From an uncultured Collinsella sp. (GTDB taxonomy: Bacteria > Actinomycetota > Coriobacteriia > Coriobacteriales > Coriobacteriaceae), in the NCBI GenBank assembly GCA_900550785.1, contig URTL01000030.1, positions 1 to 17,154 of the forward strand: a DNA stretch of 17,154 bases. The letters run 5' to 3'. Below, piece after piece: positions 6,639-13,141 of the stretch. Each line of letters begins with the position of its first letter. Position 1 is the first letter of the stretch. A program made the position numbers and the translations under genes. The notes beneath the pieces were generated by a model. The model made no database searches, was not told the origin of the DNA, and was given only the letters and a program-made list of their open reading frames with translations.

Positions 6639-8888
6639 ATGTCCAAGGGAGTCCACGTGGCACACGACAAACTGGAGGCAAGCCCCCAAGACCAGCGCGG
6701 GCAAGGCGGGCACGGAGCCATCCCCCTCTCCGCTGGCATGCTGCTCGTAACGCTCGGCGTCGTCTATGGCGACATCGGCACGAGCCCTATGTACACCATG
6801 AAATCAATCGTCGCCAACAACGGCGGCATCGGTACCGTCAGCGAGGACATGATCCTGGGCGCGCTTTCGCTCGTCATCTGGACCATGACGCTCGTGACCA
6901 CGGTCAAGTACGTGGTAATCGCCATGAAGGCCGACAACCACAACGAAGGCGGCATCTTCGCCCTGTTCAGTCTCGTGCGCAAGGTGGCGCCATGGCTGAT
7001 TCTCCCCGCCATGATCGGCGGCGCGGCGCTGCTCGCCGACGGCATCCTCACCCCCGCGGTCACGGTCACCACAGCCATTGAGGGCCTGCGTACCATCGAG
7101 TGGGGCCACGCGCTATTGGGTGACGGTCAGACCAATGTGATCATCATCACCATCATCATTATCTGCGGTCTGTTTGCCATGCAGCGCGCCGGCACCTCGT
7201 CAATCGGCAAGCTCTTCGGCCCGCTCATGACGCTGTGGTTCCTGTTCCTGGCAGGCGCCGGCCTGTTCAACATGCTCGGCAACCTGTCCATCTTGCGCGC
7301 GCTCAACCCCATCCGCGGCATTATGTTCCTGTTCTCGCCCATCAACCACTCGGGCATCATGGTGCTCGGCTTTGTCTTCCTGTCGACAACCGGTGCCGGG
7401 GCACTCTACTCGGACATGGGCCACGTGGGCAAGGTAAACATCTATGCATCCTGGCCATTTGTTAAGGCGGCCCTTATCCTCAACTATCTGGGTCAGGGAG
7501 CTTGGCTACTCGCCAATAACTCCAACCCCCAGATGCTCGCGATGGATATCGTTAACCCGTTCTATATGATGCTTCCCGAGCCCCTGCGCCCCTTTGCCAT
7601 TGTGCTTTCGGCCGTGGCGGCCATCATCGCCTCGCAGGCGCTCATCACCGGCTCGTTCTCGCTGGTATCCGAGGCCACGCGTCTCAACCTTATGCCGCAT
7701 CTGCGCATCCACTACCCCAGCGACACCAAGGGCCAGCTCTATATTCCACTCGTCAACAACATCATGTGGGTCGGCTGTATCTTCATCTTGCTGCTGTTCC
7801 AGAACTCCGAGCGCATGGAGAGCGCCTATGGCCTCGCCATTACCGTGACCATGCTTATGACCACGACGCTTTTGACGAGCTATATCGCCGGCATCCTCAA
7901 GCACAAGCTGGGCGCCTGCATCTTTGCCCTGCTCTTCGGTGCCATTGAGCTGTGCTTCTTCGCCTCGTGCCTCACCATGTTCTTTGACGGCGGCTACGTC
8001 ATGATCTTCCTGGCCGCACTGCTGTTCGGCCTTATGTATGTATGGCGTCGCGGCACCGCCATCGAGCGCACGCAGACGGTCCTGCTGCCGGTCTCCAAGT
8101 ACATCGACCAGCTCAATCGCCTGCGCAACGACGAGACCTATCCCGTGCTCGCCGACAACCTGGTGTTCCTCACCAACAGCCCCGACCCGCTCACGCTCGA
8201 CCGCGACGTGCTCTATTCCATCCTGGACAAACATCCCAAGCGTGCCAAGGCATATTGGTTCATTAACGTGCATGTCACCGATGAGCCCTATACGCACGAG
8301 TATTGCGTTGAGACCTTTGGCACAGACTTCCTGTTCCGCGTGCGCTTGGACCTGGGCTTTAAGGTCAATCAGCGCATCAACGCCTACCTGCGCCAGATCG
8401 TTGGCGACCTGATGGCCTCGGGTGAGTTGCCGCCGCAGCACCACACCTACTCCATCTACGAGACACGCGGCAACGTGGGTGACTTCCGCTTTTGTATGCT
8501 GCGCAAGATGCTTGCCCCCGAAACGGACATCAACCGCAATGACCACCGCGTGATGGCCATCAAGTACGCCGTCCGCCGCGCTTGCGGAAGCCCGGCGCGC
8601 TGGTACGGTCTCGAGAACTCTGCCATCATCATCGAGTACGTGCCGCTGTTTGCCCGCATGCGCCCGGCCGTTAAGCTCGTGCGCACCCAGGTGCCGCTCG
8701 AGATCCAGATTGAAGAGGCCGAGGAAATGGAAGTCGACATCTTCTCGGACGACTTGGTCAACGGCAACGAGGCCGGTAGGGACATGAACGTCGATCCCAC
8801 CGAGCTGCTCGAGAGCGTCGCCGATACGCCCGAACAGCAACAGCTCGACGGCCTCGAAAGTGAACAACTCAACGACGCCAACTTCTAG
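6639..8888 (+). CDS. kup: Kup-family potassium uptake protein
   Basis: A 749-residue K+/H+ symporter of the KUP/HAK/KT family. The family signature GVVYGDIGTSPMYT lies at about 40-53, followed by EGGIFALFSL and ADGILTPAVTV; about twelve membrane helices fill residues 30-450, and a long cytoplasmic C-terminal domain follows, ending in a very acidic tail. The protein is longer than E. coli Kup (622 residues, from memory), mostly because of this C-terminal part. Start choice is open: ATG 6639 has only AGAGG just upstream, whereas GTG 6657, six codons in, is preceded by AGGGAG at good spacing. Role: K+ import for osmotic and pH balance. Some Kup proteins are inhibited by c-di-AMP; no c-di-AMP riboswitch is recognisable upstream. 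A strong terminator follows. Confidence 0.95.
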   Translation: MSKGVHVAHDKLEASPQDQRGQGGHGAIPLSAGMLLVTLGVVYGDIGTSPMYTMKSIVANNGGIGTVSEDMILGALSLVIWTMTLVTTVKYVVIAMKADNHNEGGIFALFSLVRKVAPWLILPAMIGGAALLADGILTPAVTVTTAIEGLRTIEWGHALLGDGQTNVIIITIIIICGLFAMQRAGTSSIGKLFGPLMTLWFLFLAGAGLFNMLGNLSILRALNPIRGIMFLFSPINHSGIMVLGFVFLSTTGAGALYSDMGHVGKVNIYASWPFVKAALILNYLGQGAWLLANNSNPQMLAMDIVNPFYMMLPEPLRPFAIVLSAVAAIIASQALITGSFSLVSEATRLNLMPHLRIHYPSDTKGQLYIPLVNNIMWVGCIFILLLFQNSERMESAYGLAITVTMLMTTTLLTSYIAGILKHKLGACIFALLFGAIELCFFASCLTMFFDGGYVMIFLAALLFGLMYVWRRGTAIERTQTVLLPVSKYIDQLNRLRNDETYPVLADNLVFLTNSPDPLTLDRDVLYSILDKHPKRAKAYWFINVHVTDEPYTHEYCVETFGTDFLFRVRLDLGFKVNQRINAYLRQIVGDLMASGELPPQHHTYSIYETRGNVGDFRFCMLRKMLAPETDINRNDHRVMAIKYAVRRACGSPARWYGLENSAIIIEYVPLFARMRPAVKLVRTQVPLEIQIEEAEEMEVDIFSDDLVNGNEAGRDMNVDPTELLESVADTPEQQQLDGLESEQLNDANF

Positions 8889-8908
8889 CGGCGCCATAAA
8901 TCAACGAC

Positions 8909-8946
8909 AGCGGCCCTGCACCTCACGGGAGATGCAGGGCCGCTTT
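8909..8946 (+). terminator. Rho-independent terminator of kup
   Basis: A perfect 12-bp stem (8909-8920 with 8933-8944) with a 12-base loop that can itself form CTC/GAG, followed by a short TTT. It lies 20 bases after the kup stop and before the convergent bile salt hydrolase gene. Confidence 0.75.
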
Positions 8947-8967
8947 GCATTGCAGTAAAGCTAGCGG

Positions 8968-9933
8968 CTACGAACGGCGCGGCTCGGGAACCACGAGCCT
9001 ATCGGGGCTCGCGCCCTCAGCATCCATCAGGCTCACGTAGCGAATCGACGGATCCCCATACATCGCGTAGTAATAATTGCCCGTGCGCGCGCTAAAGCAT
9101 CCGGTGTAGATAGTCTTCTCGAACTTGCCATCGCCCATCCTGGACGCTCCCTCGATCATCACCACGCCCTCGAGCGAGCGGAACATGCGAACGACGTTTT
9201 CGGTCTCGCTCTCCTTTTGCGGGTAATTGGCATTGAGGTACGCCGCCTTTACAAAACGGCTCGGCGAATAGCAATCGCCCGGAATGCCGCGCATGCCGGC
9301 ACCGGCTCCATAGGGCTTAAGCTCGGCGCCACGCCATGTCGCCGTCTGCGGAAAATCGCTTGTGGCGGTGATATAGGTGCGCAGGTTTTCCATGTGCCAC
9401 GGGAAGGTCGGCTGGTTGGCAAGGGTGTCGACCGGATCGTCGTATACATGCAGGCCGTCAGCCATCATCTCGACCACGATGCTGCGCTGGCTGTCGCCGA
9501 TAATCCAATGGAGCAGCGACACGCCCAGCCCCTCTCCGGCAGATTTGGCGACAATCACCGTGTCGCGCAGCGCGGCCTCGACCTCATCGACCGTCGAGAA
9601 CGTCGCTGCCACCCACAGGGGGAACTCATAGGCCGCGATATTGTTCTTGCCGTCGACAGGGCCCTCGGCATACTCGGCATAGCCGGGAAAGTTGAGCCCC
9701 GCCACAGCCAGACCCGCATCGTTACCGCAATCGAAAAACATGGGATAGTTCTTGTAATCGATGCACATACCGATCACCGCGTGTGCCGCTGTCGCGTCGT
9801 CGATAAACGAATACGGAATGTGAAACCCGCGCGGCATCACGCGAACCTGTTGGCCGTAGTCAAAGCTCCAGTCGAGATTGCGGCCCAGATACATGTGGCC
9901 AGAATTATCGGTAAATCGAATACTCGTACACAT
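8968..9933 (-). CDS. bsh: Bile salt hydrolase (choloylglycine hydrolase family)
   Basis: A 321-residue Ntn-hydrolase that cleaves glycine or taurine from conjugated bile acids. The start must be ATG 9933 (AGGAGG four bases upstream), because Met removal then exposes Cys2, the nucleophile; the frame is open 21 codons further but that would bury the cysteine. All family catalytic residues are present: Cys2, Arg18, Asp21 (LGRNLDW), Asn81 (GLNFPGY), Asn173 (LANQPTF) and Arg226 (SPSRF). Resemblance to the Bifidobacterium longum enzyme, recalled from memory, is strong throughout, which favours bile salts over penicillin V as substrate. No signal peptide, so cytoplasmic. It stands alone, with no bile transporter next to it. 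Confidence 0.93.
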   Translation of the reverse strand: MCTSIRFTDNSGHMYLGRNLDWSFDYGQQVRVMPRGFHIPYSFIDDATAAHAVIGMCIDYKNYPMFFDCGNDAGLAVAGLNFPGYAEYAEGPVDGKNNIAAYEFPLWVAATFSTVDEVEAALRDTVIVAKSAGEGLGVSLLHWIIGDSQRSIVVEMMADGLHVYDDPVDTLANQPTFPWHMENLRTYITATSDFPQTATWRGAELKPYGAGAGMRGIPGDCYSPSRFVKAAYLNANYPQKESETENVVRMFRSLEGVVMIEGASRMGDGKFEKTIYTGCFSARTGNYYYAMYGDPSIRYVSLMDAEGASPDRLVVPEPRRS

Positions 9934-9996
9934 AGCGCCTCCTAGCTTTACGTTCTTGCTAATTTCATTGTCTCCAAACAAAAAGGCGCTAAACAC

Positions 9997-10032
9997 AAAA
10001 GCCCGGACATGACAACAATGTCATGCCCGGGC
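9997..10032 (-). terminator. Rho-independent terminator downstream of the second deformylase-like gene
   Basis: A 14-bp stem (10001-10014 with 10019-10032) with an ACAA loop and one imperfect pair, which is G-U if the minus strand is transcribed and A-C otherwise. On the minus strand it is followed by TTTTGTGTTT. Both facts point to termination of the minus-strand deformylase-like transcript before the bile salt hydrolase gene. Confidence 0.8.
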
Positions 10033-10074
10033 CAAAAGCGACGATTGAACGCCAATAGTTACCCTCACAGGTCG

Positions 10075-10183
10075 GTCTAGGGTGCCACAGTGCCGCAGAT
10101 CGCCCCGAACGAGAAGCGCCGCGTACTAACGGTACGCAAGCGACGAGTGAGCGGCGAGGTGTGGTGCTGTGGTCGCCCTAGAC
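10075..10183 (+). ncRNA. Long imperfect stem-loop, candidate structured RNA or repeat element
   Basis: The ends GTCTAGGG and CCCTAGAC pair (10075-10082 with 10176-10183), and the stem continues almost without break to about 10104/10153, including CCACAG/CTGTGG (10085-10090 with 10167-10172). After a purine-rich internal loop comes an apical hairpin, CGC/GCG then GCGTAC/GTACGC (10121-10126 with 10132-10137) with a 5-base loop. The four non-Watson-Crick pairs in the outer stem (10083/10175, 10091/10166, 10092/10165, 10095/10162) are all G-U in plus-strand RNA and A-C in minus-strand RNA, which favours plus-strand transcription. However, no convincing plus promoter or T run is seen, and the right arm overlaps the stop codon of the minus-strand gene. 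It does not match SRP RNA, tmRNA, 6S or a known riboswitch by eye. Confidence 0.4.
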
Positions 10184-10597
10184 AAGCTTGCCGAGACAGT
10201 GGTCGATCATATGCTGGATCATCTGTGCCTCAAAGCCCGCATAGTCGCGGCGGCACTCCTTCATCTTGCCGTCGACGATCTGGTCAAAGGCAACCTTGCA
10301 CTTGATGTAGCGCGTGGACTTGGTGACCTCCTCGTGCGTCAGGCAGCTCTCCTCCATCTTGCTGGCACCCAGGCCAAACACCAGACGGGGGTTGTAGAGC
10401 ACATGGGGCTCGCCGGCGTCGTCCAGATAGACGCAGACCTTCTTGGTGACGCCGATCTGGTTGGCGGCCAAGCAGCCGGCATCATCGAGCGACTTGATGG
10501 TATCAATCAGATCCTGAGCGACCGACTCGTCCTCGACAGTCGCAGCCTCGCAACGCTGAGACAGGATAGCCTCGTCGCGGCAGAGCTCTTTAATCAT
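10178..10597 (-). CDS. Degenerate peptide-deformylase-like protein (HEIDH changed to HMIDH)
   Basis: A 139-residue PDF-fold protein. Start ATG 10597 follows GGAGG at five bases; an ATG four codons earlier overlaps that ribosome binding site and is not used. Motif 1 is GCLAANQIG (41-49) with the Gln intact; motif 2 is ESCLT (83-87) instead of EGCLS but keeps metal ligand Cys85; motif 3 is HMIDH (129-133), keeping both His ligands while the catalytic Glu is Met130. That Glu is essential in characterised deformylases, so the protein can probably bind metal and perhaps peptide but not deformylate. Like the paralog at 2442-2852, it stops six residues after motif 3. The open frame and good start suggest a working gene rather than a pseudogene. 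A housekeeping deformylase should exist elsewhere in the genome. Confidence 0.85.
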   Translation of the reverse strand: MIKELCRDEAILSQRCEAATVEDESVAQDLIDTIKSLDDAGCLAANQIGVTKKVCVYLDDAGEPHVLYNPRLVFGLGASKMEESCLTHEEVTKSTRYIKCKVAFDQIVDGKMKECRRDYAGFEAQMIQHMIDHCLGKLV

Positions 10598-10630
10598 ACG
10601 TTCCTCCATAGGGGTCGTTGTAACCGCTTA

Positions 10631-10636
10631 AGTATA
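10631..10636 (-). promoter_or_regulatory. Possible -10 of the second deformylase-like gene
   Basis: TATACT on the minus strand, 34 bases upstream of the chosen ATG. No matching -35 at standard spacing; TTCACA 19 bases upstream is the nearest. Weak support. Confidence 0.3.
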
Positions 10637-10689
10637 CGGTACCTACACAATTTCATGTGAAAGATACCGCCCGTCCGTTACAAACCGCC

Positions 10690-10716
10690 GAACATCAACA
10701 TGTGAGGAACATCAAC
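10690..10716 (+). repeat. Direct repeat GAACATCAAC upstream of the purine permease
   Basis: GAACATCAAC occurs twice (10690-10699 and 10707-10716), 17 bases apart start to start, ending 13 bases before a -10-like TATAGT (10730-10735). The position suits an activator or repressor site for the permease promoter. It does not resemble a purine riboswitch. Confidence 0.35.
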
Positions 10717-10790
10717 CTTTCAAAGGCGATATAGTGGGTGAGTTCGTGTCAATCGGCCTAAACTCGGGGCCGAACAAGGAAAGGGTATGC

Positions 10791-12101
10791 ATGGACGAAC
10801 TATTTCACGTCAGCGAGCGCAAGTCCACAATCGGGACCGAACTCCGCGCTGGACTGACAACATTCCTGGCGATGGCCTACATCATCGCCGTCAACCCCGC
10901 GGTGCTCTCGGGTGCTGGCATCGATGCGGGAGCGCTCGCCTGCGCCACCTGCCTGGGCGCCGGCATCATGACCATCTGCATGGGCATCTTCGCCAACCGC
11001 CCGCTCGCCTGCGCATCGGGCTTAGGCGTCAACGCGATGATCGCTGGAATCACCACCACCGTCTGCGGCGGTGACTGGCACGTGGCCATGAGCGTCATCT
11101 TCCTTGAGGGCGTCGTCATCTTGCTGCTCGTGCTTTGTGGCCTGCGCGAGGCCATCATGGACGCCATCCCGGTTGTCCTGCGTCACGCCATCTCGGTGGG
11201 TCTGGGCCTGTTCATCGCCATGATTGGCCTGTGCGATGCCGGCATTATCACCGCTGGCGCCGGTACACTCGTCGGTCTGGGCGACATCACCTCCCCCACC
11301 TTCATCGTCGGCATCATCTCCATCCTGGTGACAGTCGCCCTCGCCTGCCGCAACGTCCCCGGCTCGCTGCTCATCGGCATCGTCGTCGCCGTCATCGCCG
11401 GTATCCCCCTAGGTGTGACCCAGGCTCCGACCGGTATCATCGCCCCGCTCGACTTCTCGAGCATCGGTGGCCCCATCGCCGACGCCGGCGGCGTGCCTGC
11501 CATCGTCAAGGTCCTTACCGACCCCGCGCTCCTCGTCATCTCGTTCTCGTTGCTCATGAGTGACTTCTTCGACACCATGGGCACCGCGATGGCCGTGGCC
11601 AAGCAGGGCGAGTTCCTCACCGACGACGGCAACGTCGAGAATATCAAGGAGATTCTGATCGTCGACTCTGCCGCCGCTGCTGTGGGCGGTTTCATGGGCG
11701 TCTCCTCCATCACCACCTTCGTCGAGTCCACCTCTGGCGCTGCCGACGGTGGCCGCACGGGCCTCACCTCCGTCACCACCGGCGTGCTGTTCATTCTCGC
11801 CGCGTTCTTCTCCCCCATCGTCACCATCGTTTCCAGCGCCGCCACCTGCGGTGCTCTGGTCTACGTCGGCTACCTCATGATGAGCGAAGCCTCCGAGATC
11901 GACTGGTCCGACGTGTCGCAGGGTTTCCCGGCGTTCATGATTGTCGCCGGCGTGCCCTTCACCTACTCCATCTCTGCCGGCATTGGCCTGGGCTTCATCG
12001 CCTACGTGATCGTCGCGCTCTTTAAGGGCGAGGCCTCCAAGATCAAGCCGCTTATGTGGATCGCAGCCCTTGCCTTCCTCGTCTACTTCTTCGTGGCGTA
12101 A
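10791..12101 (+). CDS. NCS2-family purine (adenine/guanine/hypoxanthine) permease, AzgA-like
   Basis: A 436-residue membrane protein of the AzgA branch of the NCS2 nucleobase transporters, which import purine bases with protons for salvage. Landmarks: ELRAGLTTFLAMAYIIAVNP near the N terminus, GLGVNAM in TM3, SDFFDTMGTAMAVAKQ and SSITTFVESTSGAADGGRTG in the substrate-binding TM8-TM10 region; about 12-14 hydrophobic segments. Length matches B. subtilis PbuG (about 440, from memory). The start is ATG 10791, with AAGG and AAGGG 5-12 bases upstream; the frame is open 19 codons further but lacks any signal there. A 6-bp hairpin TCGGCC/GGCCGA (10753-10773) sits just before the ribosome binding site. 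Which purine is preferred cannot be told. Confidence 0.93.
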   Translation: MDELFHVSERKSTIGTELRAGLTTFLAMAYIIAVNPAVLSGAGIDAGALACATCLGAGIMTICMGIFANRPLACASGLGVNAMIAGITTTVCGGDWHVAMSVIFLEGVVILLLVLCGLREAIMDAIPVVLRHAISVGLGLFIAMIGLCDAGIITAGAGTLVGLGDITSPTFIVGIISILVTVALACRNVPGSLLIGIVVAVIAGIPLGVTQAPTGIIAPLDFSSIGGPIADAGGVPAIVKVLTDPALLVISFSLLMSDFFDTMGTAMAVAKQGEFLTDDGNVENIKEILIVDSAAAAVGGFMGVSSITTFVESTSGAADGGRTGLTSVTTGVLFILAAFFSPIVTIVSSAATCGALVYVGYLMMSEASEIDWSDVSQGFPAFMIVAGVPFTYSISAGIGLGFIAYVIVALFKGEASKIKPLMWIAALAFLVYFFVA

Positions 12102-12128
12102 CGGCATAGTCTGCTAAAGCAAAACAAC

Positions 12129-12169
12129 AAGGCGCGGAATCGCATCGAGCGACTCCGCGCCTTTCTTTT
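12129..12169 (+). terminator. Rho-independent terminator of the purine permease
   Basis: A 10-bp stem AAGGCGCGGA/TCCGCGCCTT (12129-12138 with 12154-12163) capped by a second 4-bp stem TCGC/GCGA, then TCTTTTA. It separates the permease from the esterase gene. Confidence 0.9.
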
Positions 12170-12198
12170 AGCGTCTGCCCCCGTGTCAGCGTGCGACA

Positions 12199-12213
12199 AT
12201 TGAGGCTGTCAAT
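12199..12213. promoter_or_regulatory. Small dyad upstream of the esterase gene
   Basis: ATTGA-N5-TCAAT, a perfect 5-bp-arm inverted repeat between the permease terminator and the TTG start at 12239. Its place upstream of the conserved part of the protein supports the shorter start. A regulator site is only a guess. Confidence 0.25.
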
Positions 12214-12238
12214 ATCACAACACCGAGAGAAGCCTGCC

Positions 12239-12904
12239 TTGGAAGCGCATCATAAGCAGATAACCGTTTATTCAGAGTGTGTAGAAGGCGCGCCCATCAT
12301 CTACCTCCCCGTGGTTATGGGCGACGGTAGTGAAGTCTACGAGCGCTGCCGAGAGCTCGACTGTCCGCCGTTCACCCTTGTCGCCATTGGAGGGCTCGAT
12401 TGGAATCGCGAGCTGAGCCCCTGGGCATGCGACGGAACTATACGAGATGCCGAGCCCTTTGGCGGACAGGCTGCTGGTTTTCTTGACGAGTTGTTGAAGC
12501 AGATAATCCCCCAGGCCGAATCATCGCTCCCGCAACCGCCTGCCTGGCGCGGCGTTGCCGGCTACTCGTTGGCGGGTCTTTTTGCACTGTGGGCACTTTG
12601 GCAAACAGATGTCTTTGAGCGCGCAGCGAGTGCATCGGGGTCGCTGTGGTTCCCTGGCTTTATCGACTACGCGCGCGAGCGCACGATGACAGCTACGCCC
12701 GACGCCGCCTATCTGTCGCTCGGTAAAAGGGAAACCAAGACGCCCAACTGCATGATGCGGCACGTACTCGACGATACGCGCGCGATGGAAGAGCTGTTTA
12801 TCGAGCGCGACATCCCAACAACGCTGGAGCTCAACCCCGGCAATCATTTTGCCCAAACTGACCTGCGCATGGCGCGCGGCATCCACTGGATACTGACGCA
12901 TTAA
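12239..12904 (+). CDS. Putative alpha/beta-hydrolase esterase (esterase D/IroE-like)
   Basis: A 221-residue protein of the alpha/beta-hydrolase esterase group (Pfam PF00756 type). The nucleophile elbow is AGYSLAG with Ser110; SGSLWFPGF follows, and a late His (LNPGNHF, His203) is the likely catalytic histidine. An acidic residue in the 160-200 region would complete the triad, but I cannot pick it with certainty. No signal peptide, so probably cytoplasmic. The start is uncertain: I use TTG 12239, behind GAGAGAAG, because similarity begins there; the frame is open to a GTG at 12191 that lacks a ribosome binding site and lies only 21 bases after the previous terminator. The substrate is unknown; relatives hydrolyse acyl esters, some siderophore esters. 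It is a single-gene unit with its own terminator. Confidence 0.82.
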   Translation: MEAHHKQITVYSECVEGAPIIYLPVVMGDGSEVYERCRELDCPPFTLVAIGGLDWNRELSPWACDGTIRDAEPFGGQAAGFLDELLKQIIPQAESSLPQPPAWRGVAGYSLAGLFALWALWQTDVFERAASASGSLWFPGFIDYARERTMTATPDAAYLSLGKRETKTPNCMMRHVLDDTRAMEELFIERDIPTTLELNPGNHFAQTDLRMARGIHWILTH

Positions 12905-12944
12905 AAATGGCGTCCACGCGTACATACGCATGGACGCCATTTTT
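12903..12944. terminator. Bidirectional rho-independent terminator
   Basis: A 14-bp stem (12903-12916 with 12931-12944) continued by a 5-bp upper stem after one mismatch, with five A at one foot and five T at the other. It ends the esterase transcript on the plus strand and the methyltransferase transcript on the minus strand. Confidence 0.92.
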
Positions 12945-12964
12945 AATTTGGCTGAACGCAGCTA

Positions 12965-13018
12965 CTATTCGACAGTCTCCTCGAGTTCAGATACGGTGGG
13001 CGTCGAGAACTGGGGCAT
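12965..13018 (-). CDS. Possible 17-residue small ORF after the MetE-like gene
   Basis: ATG 13018 follows AAAGGA at five bases and opens a 17-codon frame, MPQFSTPTVSELEETVE, closed by two consecutive TAG codons. It lies between the stop of the MetE-like gene and the bidirectional terminator, so it could be made from the same transcript. I know of no homolog. The good spacing and double stop are the only support; it may be chance. Confidence 0.3.
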   Translation of the reverse strand: MPQFSTPTVSELEETVE

Positions 13019-13141
13019 GGATGTCCTTTCATGATGGAAGGGCGATCAGGCATATCGGATAACCTGCCCGAACGATACGATCCGAACCATTGTACGTGAT
13101 ACGCAATGTCTCGCGCGCGCCGCCACCTGCAAACGGTAGCG

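Noticed and set aside
7506..8897. Open reading frame of 463 codons on the minus strand across kup
   Set aside because: It lies wholly antisense to the clear Kup coding sequence and its product is a His/Asp/Glu/Gly/Val-rich mirror of high-GC codons with no recognisable domain.
10075..10183. Identification of the long hairpin as SRP RNA, 6S RNA or tmRNA
   Set aside because: The conserved SRP apical sequence (GGTC/GGAA-type loop), the 6S central bubble layout and the tmRNA tRNA-like ends are not visible.
10610..10790. Purine riboswitch upstream of the NCS2 permease
   Set aside because: The conserved aptamer core (TATA, paired loops and three-way junction sequence) could not be found; only a short hairpin is present.
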